Shown here piece after piece: positions 1-10,371 of a DNA stretch of 64,000 nucleotides. The stretch's first letter is position 1; each line of letters begins with the position of its first letter. The position numbers were made by a program, and so were the translations under genes. The stretch comes from Cepaea nemoralis (Eukaryota > Mollusca > Gastropoda > Stylommatophora > Helicidae), in NCBI GenBank assembly GCA_014155875.1, contig JACEFZ010013251.1, positions 124,001-188,000 on the forward strand. The letters are read 5' to 3'. Below the pieces are notes generated by a model, which ran no database searches, had not been told where the DNA came from, and was given only the letters and a program-made list of their open reading frames with translations.

Positions 1-317
1 AGAGGTGAAATCAAGCGCACGAAAAGGCAAACAGAACTTTATTCACAGCCTGGCCTCCGAAGCCGAAGCAGCTGCCAGAACTGGAAACAACAGAGCCGTA
101 TTCCATATTATGAAGCAACTATGCAATCACTCACCTACACCAAATATACCCATCAAAGACAAACAAGGCAATCAATTGTTATCCGATGACCTTCAAAAGC
201 AACGATGGGCAGAACATTTCAAAGAAATATTAAATAGACCGCAGCCTGACACTGTTCCGAACCTGGATGGAGAAATTACTATGCCCCCACTAGATGCCTC
301 CTGCGAGTCATTCACCA
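1..317 (+). pseudogene. RTE-type LINE fragment, endonuclease-RT linker
   Basis: The open frame from position 5 encodes about 104 residues of the linker that precedes the reverse transcriptase in RTE-type (endonuclease-reverse transcriptase) elements, including the stretch RWAEHFKEILNRP, a typical landmark. The frame stops being RTE at 317, where the (AAT)n tail of LINE-A1 begins. The matching downstream RT domain of the same family starts at 3223, so this fragment and the copy at 3223-4616 may be one element split by everything between them. That link is inference; what is seen is the family match and the correct order of domains. The fragment begins outside the window and cannot be functional alone. 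Confidence 0.8.
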
Positions 318-323
318 TGGAAG

Positions 324-362
<39 letters not shown>

Positions 363-374
363 TAATAATAATAA
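318..374. repeat. (AAT)n microsatellite, 3' tail of LINE-A1
   Basis: An AAT/ATT trinucleotide run lies immediately next to the AATAAA-containing 3' end of LINE-A1 (read on the minus strand). LINEs of the CR1/L2 type end in short tandem repeats rather than poly(A), so this is read as the 3' tail and marks the insertion point in the RTE fragment. Confidence 0.85.
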
Positions 375-672
375 GTCTTTATTTTCAAAGGGTTAAGAAT
401 TGGGCACGCAGGCCCGTCTGACATTCTGCCCTTCTTCTCTATTTCCTCTCATACATTCTTTCATTCAACATCACTTATGAAGCAACTTTTGACAACAAAA
501 GAACATTAAAACGCATGAAAAATAATCAATAACAAATGACTCACTGAGGCAGTGTTTAACATGGGCATTATAAATACCTAAGGAGGGTGTAACGTGCCAT
601 ACATAAGGGAATGTTTTTTGGCTAGTTTTCGTTTGAGATAAGTTACCATTATTGTCTTTTTTGTGTTATTTG

Positions 673-2928
673 TTATGGGGGCATGTAGTCTGTACTAAGG
701 TAGTGTTCAAACAGGTTGCGAATGTATGAATCATGATTGGTGGTGTCTTTGATTTCTTGTGGAAGATTGTTCCACAACTGAGCGGCAGAGTATGCTAAGC
801 TTGTTTTATATAAGTCTATCCTAGGTTTAGGGACATGAAGTATATTTAGTCGTTCGCTATGTCTAGCGTTATATTTAAACAATGGCCAAAGGTAGCTTGG
901 AGCATTTTGAAATAGGATTTTGTGAATTAGTTTGGTCTTATTAAAAAGCAGGCGCTTGTGGAGTGGCAGTAACCGGAGACGTTTATATAGGTTAGAATTG
1001 TCGGTAAGCTTTTCACCATTAATTAAACGCACTGCCCTTTTCTGGAGTGAATATAGGCGTTTTGTTATTGATTTGGAGCATCCATCCCAGACTGTGGAGC
1101 AGTAATCAATATGTGTTTGTATATGAGAAGTATAGAATATCTTTCTTGTGTTTTCGTCAAGGAAATTTTTAATTTTGGCAAGTTGATATACTTTTTTGGC
1201 TATTTGTTTAACTAGAGCATGAACATGTGAGTTAAAAGTTAGATTTTGATCTATGATAACACCCAGTGTCTTGTGCTCGGTGACACTTTCTACAGGCGTG
1301 CTGCCAATGTGCAGCTGAAGAGTTCTCTGCGAGTTTAGAGTGTGAAGTCTTTGCCTGGTTCCTATTAACATAGACTTTGTTTTAGTAATGTTAATTTGCA
1401 TGCGGTTTGCATGACTCCAGTTAACTACACTATTTATTTCCTGTTGCAAGGATAATTCTAGCACATTACGATCAACAGCGTTCGTATATACTGTGCAGTC
1501 ATCAGCAAATAGATCGCAGGACGTCGACAGATTTAATGGAAGATCATTTATATAAATGGCAAATAATAGAGGGCCAAGAATAGACCCCTGAGGTACTCCA
1601 ATATTAATGGTAATGGCTTGAGATAAAACTTTATTGTGTGATACTACTTGCTTTCTGTCTAATAAGAATGATTTTATTAATGTCACTATATTAAAACTTA
1701 CTTTCATTGTTTCTAGTTTTTTAATTAGAATAGTATGATCTATCATATCGAATGCTTTCCTAAAGTCTATAAATACCGCTCCACATAGAGTATTGTTGTT
1801 AATATTTTGATGCCAGTTTTCTATCATGTTTGTTAGTGCCGTATGGCAAGAATATTTTGGCCGAAATCCTGACTGACTGTCAACTATCAGTTTATGGCGA
1901 ACTAAGTGATCTAGTGTTGTTTTGTGGATGTGCTTTTCTAGCGGTTTGGATAATGAGGATAATATGGAAATTGGTCTATAATTACTCATGAGACGATCGT
2001 CTAGAGGACCAGCTTTTAAATGAGGATACACTTTAGCGATTTTAAAGGCTGATGGGAAGTGACCTCTGGTTATACATTGATTATATATAAAAGTTAGTGA
2101 CTCGCAGATCGCCGGTGCAGCATGGCGAAGGATCCGACTACTAATTCCATCTAGTCCTGATGAGTTATTATTTTTTAGATTACGGAGATGAGTAAATACT
2201 TCAGTTGTCGTCATTAGCGGTATGTTGGAGGAAATGTGTCCATAGCATTTGTTCTCACAGAATGATGATAATAAAGATATGTCATGAGGCGCATCTGGTA
2301 TTGCAGCCTTCAGTTGGTTTATGTCGGACTGAAAGTATCTACTGAATTGATCACATGTAACCTGATTTGATGGTAATGATTGTGATGATTTGTGTTTGTT
2401 TGTCAAGGTATTAATTGCTTTCCATATATCTTTAGTGTTGGTTTTATCTATTACTATGTTCTTAAAATAGTTTTTCTTTTCCTTCCGAATAACATATTGA
2501 ACTTTGTTTCTCAGACTACGGTACATAGTTAGATCTCTATTTTTGTGAGCCCTGTCGCGATCTCTCATAAGTTCAACTACCTCCTGTGTGATCCACGGGG
2601 GCTTTGTGTGATGTTTAACACGAACTTCCTTAAATGGAACATGTTTATCAAATATACTTAGAAAGGTCTTTAGCCAGTGGTCCAGAGCATCGTCTGGGTC
2701 AGGAAGCTGGTAAACATAATCTAGAGATGAGTTGACCAAATCTTGTAAGAAGACGTCTCGATTGAAATTTTTGTAATTTCTATATTTTATGCTTATATGT
2801 TTGTGTTTGGGAGTTTTGGTGCCCCTTCTCGACCACGTGCAACATACTGGATAGTGATCGCTCATTGCATTGATAGGTACACTACATTCTGTGATGTTAT
2901 CAGCACACGTAGTATAAATATGATCTAG
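673..2928 (-). CDS. LINE-A1 endonuclease end + reverse transcriptase
   Basis: This uninterrupted frame of about 750 residues starts within the AP-endonuclease domain (DHIY, then SDHYPV) and runs through a full RT domain. RT landmarks in order are [48 protein letters not shown] and a C-terminal LWNNLP motif. The FADD catalytic box is intact, so the RT could be catalytic, but most of the endonuclease is missing and the element could not mobilise alone. The open frame can be extended upstream to 2967 only by reading antisense through ribosomal protein L11 sequence, so 2928 is taken as the real limit. The RT motif set fits the CR1/L2/Daphne group; the exact clade is not settled. Confidence 0.88.
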   Translation of the reverse strand, partial: LDHIYTTCADNITECSVPINAMSDHYPVCCTWSRRGTKTPKHKHISIKYRNYKNFNRDVFLQDLVNSSLDYVYQLPDPDDALDHWLKTFLSIFDKHVPFKEVRVKHHTKPPWITQEVVELMRDRDRAHKNRDLTMYRSLRNKVQYVIRKEKKNYFKNIVIDKTNTKDIWKAINTLTNKHKSSQSLPSNQVTCDQFSRYFQSDINQLKAAIPDAPHDISLLSSFCENKCYGHISSNIPLMTTTEVFTHLRNLKNNNSSGLDGISSRILRHAAPAICESLTFIYNQCITRGHFPSAFKIAKVYPHLKAGPLDDRLMSNYRPISILSSLSKPLEKHIHKTTLDHLVRHKLIVDSQSGFRPKYSCHTALTNMIENWHQNINNNTLCGAVFIDFRKAFDMIDHTILIKKLETMKVSFNIVTLIKSFLLDRKQVVSHNKVLSQAITINIGVPQGSILGPLLFAIYINDLPLNLSTSCDLFADDCTVYTNAVDRNVLELSLQQEINSVVNWSHANRMQINITKTKSMLIGTRQRLHTLNSQRTLQLHIGSTPVESVTEHKTLGVIIDQNLTFNSHVHALVKQIAKKVYQLAKIKNFLDENTRKIFYTSHIQTHIDYCSTVWDGCSKSITKRLYSLQKRAVRLINGEKLTDNSNLYKRLRLLPLHKRLLFNKTKLIHKILFQNAPSYLWPLFKYNARHSERLNILHVPKPRIDLYKTSLAYSAAQLWNNLPQEIKDTTNHDSYIRNLFEHYLSTDYMPP

Positions 2929-3011
2929 CGTGGGAGAGTCAGGTGACAGATTGACCAGAGCAGCCAAAGTGCTGGAGCAGCTGACCGGACAGACACCAGT
3001 GTTCTCAAAAG
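2928..3011 (+). pseudogene. RPL11: Ribosomal protein L11 exon fragment
   Basis: The + strand encodes [27 protein letters not shown] and one base of the next codon, which is the highly conserved N-terminal part of eukaryotic ribosomal protein L11 (large-subunit uL5). It ends at AAAG followed by GTAATT, a good splice donor at the place where exon 2 ends in vertebrate RPL11, as far as I recall. The codons before VGESG are missing: LINE-A1 sequence begins there in the opposite orientation. After 3011 the sequence is not L11 coding. Because an intron boundary is kept, the fragment is from genomic DNA or unspliced RNA, not a processed pseudogene. No other L11 exon was found in the window, so it is a broken copy. 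Confidence 0.85.
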
Positions 3012-3047
3012 GTAATTGTAGTCTAGAAAATTACAGTGATGTTTGGA

Positions 3048-3120
3048 GATATAGCTCTGGTGATCGAGTGAAATGGCGAGTCATGACCGCCCACGCTTTC
3101 CGGCATGGCACATGATTGAT
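3048..3120 (+). pseudogene. LINE-B 3' terminal fragment
   Basis: The codons for [20 protein letters not shown] and a stop match the extreme C-terminus of LINE-B, as seen at 39212 (DSGDRVKWQNMTAHAYRQGT). Only the last 24 codons are present, followed by a short ATGATTGATTGA tail typical of the GATG-type ends of this family. The 100 bp after it (3121-3222) are not assigned. Confidence 0.75.
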
Positions 3121-3222
3121 TGACTACCTAGTACCCATTTTACGCAGCTGGGTTGGCCATAGAACCCGCAATGGGCGGAAACAACACTGCCGGTTGATCA
3201 TAGAACCCAGATCGCCTCGCAG

Positions 3223-4616
3223 GAGATTAAAGCAGCCATCAAAAAATTGAAGAACAACAAAGCTGTTGGTGAAGATGAAATCTCAGGAGAAATGCTCAAA
3301 GCAGCAGATGAGAACACCTTGCAACGTTTGTTACAGCTGATCAATGAAATCTGGCAGATTAAAGCAGCCATCAAAAAATTGAAGAACAACAAAGCTGTTG
3401 GTGAAGATGAAATCTCAGGAGAAATGCTCAAAGCAGCAGATGAGAACACCTTGCAACGTTTGTTACAGCTGATCAATGAAATCTGGCAAAGCGAATCCCC
3501 ACCACAACAGTGGAAAGATGGTGTAATTTTCAAACTGCCTAAAAAGGACGATATGTCTGATTGCAATAATTGGCGTGGTATCACTCTATTGTCAGTACCA
3601 GGAAAACTTTTTTGTAGCATGTTACTTGAGAGATTGAAAAAGGCGATAGATGAAAGGCTCAGAGAAGAACAAGCAGGCTTCAGACCAAAACGGTCATGCA
3701 TAGACCACATTTTCACCCTCAGAATAATCATTGAAGACTCCGTAGAATTCCAGTCGAAATTAATCACCAACTTTGTCGACTTTCAAAAAGCCTTCGACAG
3801 TATCCACCGTCCTTCACTTTGGAATCTACTTAACATCTATTGTTTTCCTACCAAATATACCAACGTCATAAAATCTTTCTACAAAGAAACACGTTGCTGC
3901 GTAAGAACAGAAACAGGCAACTCTGACTGGTTCTCAGTCGAAACAGGAGTGAAACAGGGTTGTGTCTTATCACCGATGCTTTTTGGAATAGCTATCGACT
4001 GGGTCATGCGCAAATGCACAAACAACACAAATATGGGTATCCATTGGGTTGACAAAATTCTAGAAGACCTGGACTTTGCCGACGACATAGTGCTTTTGAC
4101 TTCAACACACCCGGATGCCCAAGAGAAAATAAACCACCTCCAAAATGTTTCAGGGCAAATTGGTCTCCAAATTAACACCACAAAAACAAAGACTATTGAT
4201 CTTACCAACAGTTCAGATGACACCAAATTGAACAGCTACGTTCTTGAAAAAGTCAACAGCTTTACATACCTAGGAAGCAAAATGACATCTACAGGGGACT
4301 CAACACCAGAAATATCATCTAGAATCGCACTGGCATCTAGTGCCTTCAATAAACTGTCAAACATCTGGAAGTCAAAGACACTCAGCAAACACACAAAACT
4401 TAAAATCTTCAACTCTTGTGTGATTCCAGTGTTAACGTATGGATGTGAAATCAACGGTAGCTTTAGATAAAAAATTAGACAATTTTGAGAACAAATGTCT
4501 TAGAAGACTTCTAAACATCCACTGGACAGACTTCAGAACCAATTCGCAAATAAGACAAGAGACTGAGCAAGATACAGTATCTAATTTCATAAGAAGACGC
4601 CGTTGGAACTACATCG
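3223..4616 (+). pseudogene. RTE-1 reverse transcriptase, interrupted copy
   Basis: The frame encodes the RT of an RTE-type element: NNKAVGEDEISGEML, NNWRGITLLSVPGK, QAGFRPKRSC, VDFQKAFDSIHR, GVKQGCVLSPMLF and DLDFADDIVLL are in the expected order, so the FADD box is intact. At 4441-4450 the copy at 41985 has nine more bases; the loss here is followed by an early stop near 4470. The frame continues in another phase (KLDNFENKCLRRLL) to 4616. There a 2.7-kb LTR element cuts the codons for NYIGHVL; the 3' end resumes at 7345. The 5' side carries a 132-bp tandem duplication (3226-3489). The family is best known from products labelled craniofacial-development-protein-2-like. Confidence 0.88.
3226..3489 (+). 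repeat. 132-bp tandem duplication inside RTE-1
   Basis: A 132-bp (44-codon) segment starting ATTAAAGCAGCCATC is present twice in a row, 3226-3357 and 3358-3489. The two copies look identical except at the last bases, so the duplication is recent. It keeps the reading frame and doubles the KNNKAVGEDEISGEML segment of the RT fingers. Confidence 0.93.
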
Positions 4617-5870
4617 CTGGTAACACATTTACAAGTTCCGAATCAATGTCACTCTCATCGTCTGATGACGTATCGATGAGTGCAGCATTATTTGCCTTCA
4701 TTCGTTGCCTACCAAGACACTTACTACTATAGTGGCCATAGCTGGAACAAAAGTAACATTTAACAGCACGTTTAAATGATGTTCTTCTGCTTTCTTGCTT
4801 CTTTAACACTGCTTCTAAGTGTGAGGGATATGCTGGGTTTTTATCACACATAGAGTATCTAGGATGAAATAGACTACAATATCCACATCGAGGTGGCTTC
4901 TGGTATGATTTGTCTTTCATACGATAATCTTTCTGCTTGTAAGATCTATCAGGTACTTTGTTGGAAAAGCAGTGATTTCTGTATCATGTGTTGTAGATTT
5001 AAATATGTCCCGATTAGATGAAAAATATGCCGACCCCCGTTTTTCTAATTGCTGAATGGATTCAATATCTGACTGTTGGAGAAACTTCGCAAAAGGGGTA
5101 GGAACGGTAGATATCACCTTGTCCATTACCATAAGATCTTCTAATTTTTCATAGTTGTTACCCACTTTCGCCGCCCTAGTCCATTTTTTAAATGTGCTTT
5201 GCACGTTACAGATGTAATCTAAGAAGGTTTCAGTTGCTTTTGGCTTAATTTGGGAGAACTGAATTTGGTACCCAGTAGCGTCTAAAAGAAAGTGTTGCAT
5301 GATCCTATCGTGAATGTACTGATAATTGTTCCTTAGCTCTTTAGGTATGGATTCTATTACTTTTAATGGCTCCCCATTGAGGTTTCTCATGTAGATCATT
5401 ACCCAGTCATCCAAAGGTATTTTCTGAGACTTTAGTTGGAATTCTATATTCTCAGTCCATGCACTAATTGAATCCCCTACGCTATATGGTTTGATAAGGC
5501 CTTTATACTTACTAAACTTGTTCTGTTCTTCTTGGCTCTTTTGTTTGCTAGAGGCTATCTGTATGTTTGAATCTACCTCCATTTCCTTCATTTTTAATTT
5601 AGTTTCTGACTCTACTTGTATCTGCTTTTGTTTGGTGGCTTCCTCTGCTTGTTTGTTGGCATGATCTAATTCTAACTGTTTCTGTTTGGTAGCCTCCTCG
5701 ATTTCTTTCATTTCTTTTTGGTGTTGTCTTTCTAGTGCTCTTTCGTCTCTCTCTAGAGCAGCTTTTCTCTCTGTCTCTTCCTTATATTTTTGATCTACCC
5801 ATTTCTCTAATTTTTCTCCAGTATAGCCCATTTCCTTGCCTGCCTGGATACACTCATTTAATGACGCCAT
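4617..5870 (-). pseudogene. gag: Retrotransposon gag with zinc knuckle
   Basis: The start at 5870 opens a 317-residue frame. Residues 1-115 are charged and heptad-like, rich in E, K and Q (coiled coil expected). Residues about 120-290 form a capsid-like helical region with NNYEKLEDLMVMD and FLQQSDIESI. The frame ends at 4917, but the overlapping frame from 4920 to the junction continues with two cysteine boxes, CGYCSLFHPRYSMC and the CCHC knuckle CYFCSSYGHYSSKC. The two frames are one gag with a single-base shift near 4960. The product would package RNA in a particle; here it is broken and truncated by the left junction at 4617. Confidence 0.78.
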
Positions 5871-6710
5871 TTTGTGGCTTTATGTTAGTTCAAAAAGATA
5901 TCACCGTAATTTTACACAATGGTTTGTAGTTATGTGTTAGTAATATACACCTTTACTGAAAAAGAAGATGCATGATTAATTTAGAGCATACCAAAATATT
6001 CTGAAAATATACTCATCTAATTCTCTCGAAAATACGGTTCTTGGGATGTTCCACCGCTGTCTTCCACACTCACAAAATGATTGACTTGAGAACACAATGG
6101 ATGCTCTGTTTAGTAGAGCATCAATAATTTAGACACATGCATATGTTGTAAATACATGTTTATCTTTCATGCGGCTGATGAATGAAAAAATGTGATAGAT
6201 AATGATAAATGGTGTTAATGAATGAATGGTATGATAGTCTGAATGATTGTCATGATTCGTAAGATGATTCGTCGTATGACAGTCGATGTCGTCTTGTCTT
6301 CACTTTCTGACTAGTTTGGTATAACTTCGTTCTAAGGCTTCCGTTCAGTAGCTAATCTATTTACTGAATATGATGGCTGTATCACACAAAATGAAATGTA
6401 CACGATGGTTTGCTTGACAATATAAACTGATGATTGTATACATTTTCATTAATTTCCGTAGAATAACACACTTTCTTCAATTTTCGTAGGATCTCATAAT
6501 TTGTAACTTAATTTTGCTTCATTGTGGTTCAAGCTCCACAAATGGTATGATCGTAATTAGTCACAAAAGAAAATTATTTCTGCCATTGTATGCAAAAAAA
6601 ACATTTACATTACTTTCAAATATTTTAACACAGAAATGATGTCGAATCGTGCTTGTTGACGCTGGTTCAGAAATTTCTGATACCAATAGCCTGTTGACGT
6701 TGGTTCAGGG

Positions 6711-6723
6711 ACTTCTGACACCA
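6711..6723 (-). promoter_or_regulatory. Primer-binding site, tRNA-Leu type
   Basis: On the minus strand TGGTGTCAGAAGT lies two bases after the LTR end (CCCCA). It is complementary to the 3' end of animal leucine tRNAs and is a common PBS in Gypsy-like elements. A diverged second copy lies about 36 bp into the leader (6655-6690), so this part is a tandem duplication. Confidence 0.75.
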
Positions 6724-6725
6724 AT

Positions 6726-7344
6726 TGGGGTCCTGCCTGTCAGCAACTTGCTTGCGACAGGTCTTTCAGGACTCCCCTACTTTTGCACCGCATGAAATAA
6801 CAACTCGTGTCATTTGCAAAAGGAATGCAATTTATTTAGAGCTGGTCATTTATAAGCTCTGCGAGCGGCATGCTTCATTGACATTAAACAACATGGATGT
6901 AATGAAGTGGTGAGAAATGATACTAGTAATCACAATCTAAATCTAAAGCCTAATATAAACTATTGTCTAGAAACTTATAGCATTTGTCAAGAACACGTCT
7001 ACTCTCTAATCGTCTCCAGTCTGGTCTCTCCTCACGCTACACATTGCGTGGTCAAGCACGGACGCTGTATCCTCCTTGCATTAGCGAGTCTTGCGTGCAT
7101 AGCATCCCAGCACGCTGGCTCGTGAACTTGAGTAACCGGGTACTCCACGGTTACTCGTAAGGCCAAGCTTCCCAATGGCTTGGGGAAACCCTCGCTCAAC
7201 TGTCCTTAGTGCTCCCTTGGTTGACACAAATGTGTTACCTTGTGAAGCTATTTATAGCGCTGGTGTCTCTCCTGTCTGGTGTCTCCCTACTAGACTTGTC
7301 TTAACTCTTATTAACTCTCTAAACCCTTATTGGAGATCTTGACA
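6726..7344 (-). repeat. 5' LTR of the truncated retrotransposon
   Basis: About 619 bp, TGTCAAG to CCCCA on the minus strand. A TATA box (TATAAATAG, 7248-7256) and an AATAAA signal (6831-6836) are in promoter-then-poly(A) order. The partner LTR is missing, so the limits rest on the RTE-1 junction on one side and the PBS on the other. Confidence 0.75.
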
Positions 7345-7595
7345 GCCATGTACTCAGAATGGACAAGTCAAGACTCCCCTACCAAGCCCTCATATGGTCA
7401 CCAGTAGGGAAAAGAAAACGGGGAAGACCAAGAGAGACCCTGCGTAGAACCATCATTAGAGAAGGCTCATTCAATGGCCAAGTAAATATCCAAGATCTAC
7501 AACAGGTAGCAGCGAACCGCCAAGCATGGAGAGACAGGACTTCTGCCCTATGCGCCGCCTTAGGCTCAAGAGGAAAGACTAACTAACTAACTAAT
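7345..7595 (+). pseudogene. RTE-1 3' end after the LTR insertion
   Basis: The sequence resumes exactly where 4616 stopped and encodes HVLRMDKSRLPYQALIWSPV, then KRKRGRPRETLRR and the C-terminal SRGKTN. The stop codon is part of the (CTAA)n tail, so the element has practically no 3' UTR, as is usual for RTE elements. The same end is seen at 42380-42404. Confidence 0.88.
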
Positions 7596-9290
7596 CCTCA
7601 CATTAGTGTCAGTAAAGCCAGGACTTGGGAGTCCAGAAGGAGTGTTTGTGTCAGTAGCCATGTCGAATTATTGCCACAGCTCACACACAGCCAGCCCTGA
7701 GTATAAAGGCTGACCAGATGAATAAAGGAGGCCTGTAGAAATGATGTGACCTTGCCTTACTCTCTCCCATAACCTAGCAGGTCTGATGGTGTGGGGGGAA
7801 CTAACCCCCCTCAGTATTCTCTATGATTTGTTTCCATGTGCACCTGTATATTGCCAGCCTTTCAGTGTGCTGGGGTTTTTCCTGTTTATTTGTATGAAGT
7901 TTTTTAATTTTTAAAAACACGCCTGAGTTACTGCTGTGCCAGCACATCTCCTTACTATCATAGAGTTGGAAAGGAGGGGAGGCTGGGTTGATTCATATCC
8001 ACTCTTGGTTTGAAAAATTCAACAGTATTTTCTATAGCTGTGTGACCGTTGTTTACAAGACTGCATGTTGGTTACAATACTGTCAAGATGCTGGGATAGA
8101 CAGAGATAGAAGTAGAATAGACATAGATAGAAGTAGGATAGACATAGATACAAGTAGGACAAGGACGGAGGAAAGTAAAGGACAAAGACAGGACATAATA
8201 GGGACTCTGTACAAGAGTATAGACAGAGAAAGACAGTAGAAGGAGATAGTACTCCAAACTAGTGTTAGGACCAGACCTACACAGGACACGCATGTGTCAT
8301 AGCTAGGACGTGACTAGGACATACCGGGATTCATTCCAGAAATAGGACAGAGTACCGTTGGCACGGGGATTACCCGTAAACAGACTGAACTCTAGTATAG
8401 CTGTAGGCTACGAGGACTGGACAACTGAACTACGTGGCAAGTGATCCAGCACGCCACACAACGGACGGCACGAGAAAGGAGGACGAGGAACTGGACTGGA
8501 CATGTGAATTCAGACAGACCGGGACGGACCGTCGGTGTGACAGGACATATGTGTTTTCCCTTGCCAGTGTATAGTTTAAGGAAGGCATAGTTACACTTAG
8601 CCAATGATAGTAGATTTTATTTGCGTAACGAATGTTAAATGTGTATGCTCGGAAAGCCAGCTTTGTAATATATAATAAAACGTGAATCCTGATCGTCAGT
8701 TTACCCAACGATGTGTTTGTGATTACAAGGGGTGAATGAAGGGACCGCATGAGTGTATGAAATCTGGTTGTTGACAAATACAAATATTGCATAATATATA
8801 ACCACAAATAACAATATTTGACAGTTAAAAACATGGACACCTCATTTTTGTCATGAATATGTTTATTAGTTTAAATAAATCTGTCAATCATCCATGTGCC
8901 TGGGGTTGTTAAACACCCATGGAAGTGTTGTTTTTTAATCAAGCTCTCTGGCCAATGAAATAAAGAAAATCTGTGGTCAGGTTGTATTTGACCCCAAAAT
9001 GAAAGTTATCTAAACAAACACAAGTAACTTTACATAAATGATAATGAATATTTATAACAACACATACTATGTGCTGTTGTAACACTGGCACACGTTGGTC
9101 TAAATCACAAAGTCTAAACGTTTAGAATAAAAGGAAATACACAGAATACAAATTCAACTCAGAAAAATGCTAACAAGTCATTGCTATAATAATGCTCTTG
9201 ATGCCATCTTCATTTGTCTGCGTGTGTGTATGTGTTTGGGGATGAAGTACACTTACAAAGCTGTTATGCTATTTGAGCATAACAATGGGT
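7596..9290. other. Unassigned, no gene recognised
   Basis: No long ORF, no RT, no tRNA-like box. A TATAAAGG at about 7702 and an AATAAAA at about 8681 could belong to an LTR, but no target duplication was found. 8098-8170 holds three degenerate copies of an ATAGATAGAAGTAG-like unit. Confidence 0.4.
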
Positions 9291-10371
9291 TTTGTGTGTT
9301 GAACTTATCTGCCATCTAACTATGAACATATCTGAACATGGAGAGTGTGTTGAACTTATCTGCCATCTAAACATGAACAGATCTGAACATGGTGACTGTG
9401 TTGAACTTATCTGCCATCTAAACATGAACATATCTGAACATGGTGAGTGTGTTGAACCTATCTGCCATCTAACTATGAACATATCTGAACATGGTGAGTG
9501 TGTTGAACTTATCTGCCATCTAAACATGAACAGATCTGAACATGGTGACTGTGTTGAACTTATCTGCCATCTAACTATGAACATATCTGAACATGGAGAG
9601 TGTGTTGAACTTATCTGCCATCTAAACATGAACAGATCTGAACATGGTGAGTGTGTTGAACTTATCTGCCATCTAAACATGAACAGATCTGAACATGGTG
9701 ACTGTGTTGAACTTATCTGCCATCTAACTATGAACATATCTGAACATGGAGAGTGTGTTGAACTTATCTGCCATCTAAACATGAACAGATCTGAACATGG
9801 TGAGTGTGTTGAACTTATCTGCCATCTAAACATGAACAGATCTGAACATGGTGACTGTGTTGAACTTATCTGCCATCTAACTATGAACATATCTGAACAT
9901 GGAGAGTGTGTTGAACTTATCTGCCATCTAAACATGAACAGATCTGAACATGGTGAGTGTGTTGAACTTATCTGCCATCTAAACATGAACAGATCTGAAC
10001 ATGGTGACTGTGTTGAACTTATCTGCCATCTAACTATGAACATATCTGAACATGGAGAGTGTGTTGAACTTATCTGCCATCTAAACATGAACAGATCTGA
10101 ACATGGTGAGTGTGTTGAACCTATCTGCCATCTAAACATGAACAGATCTGAACATGGTGAGTGTGTTGAACTTATCTGCCATCTAACTATGAACAGATCT
10201 GAACATGGTGAGTGTGTTGAACTTATCTGCCATCTAAACATGAACAGATCTGAACATGGTGAGTGTGTTGAACTTATCTGCCATCTAATTATGAACAGAT
10301 CTGAACATGGTGACTGTGTTGAACTTATCTGCCATCTAACCATGAACAGATCTGAACATGGTGACTGTATA
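9291..10371. repeat. 51-bp minisatellite, about 21 units, with 3-unit higher order
   Basis: The unit GTGTTGAACTTATCTGCCAT and onward has a period of exactly 51 bp, 17 codons, so both strands stay open for the whole array. Two variants alternate (ACTATGAACATATC against AACATGAACAGATC, and GGAGAG/GGTGAG/GGTGAC at the end). In the middle the order of variants repeats every three units (153 bp) about four times. There is no signal peptide, no exon border and no codon bias to suggest a real protein. Confidence 0.93.

Larger units (their letters stand above)
318..2928 (-). mobile_element. LINE-A1, CR1/L2-like non-LTR retrotransposon, 5' truncated
   Basis: On the minus strand the element holds the end of an AP-endonuclease domain, a complete RT domain, a stop at 673 and a 3' UTR of about 300 bp. 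The UTR ends in AATAAAG followed by the (ATT)n tail. The last 80 bp of the UTR (about 372-450) also occur at the 3' ends of the C-rich/G-rich retroposons at 13652, 22816 and 48093 and of the fragment at 50303. The 5' edge at about 2928 falls inside the endonuclease domain and abuts an exon of ribosomal protein L11. No target duplication was found. Confidence 0.88.
4617..7344 (-). mobile_element. LTR retrotransposon, 3' truncated (LTR-PBS-gag)
   Basis: This insertion splits RTE-1 between ACATCG and GCCATG with no loss of target sequence. Read on the minus strand it starts TGTCAAG (7344), has an LTR to 6726, a primer-binding site, a leader of about 0.8 kb, and gag that runs straight into the left junction. 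Protease, RT, integrase and the 3' LTR are absent, and no target duplication remains on the left, so a deletion removed the 3' half and one duplication. The order TATA box, AATAAA, PBS, gag supports an LTR retrotransposon. The gag and tRNA-Leu-type PBS fit Gypsy-like elements, but without pol the superfamily is not certain. Confidence 0.8.

Noticed and set aside
2930..3115. A 61-codon gene starting at 2930
   Set aside because: It is L11 exon sequence read through its splice donor into unrelated DNA and a LINE-B end.
7609..8728. Possible solo LTR (TGTCAG...TTACA with TATAAAGG and AATAAA)
   Set aside because: No matching target duplication or paired LTR; ends are not supported.
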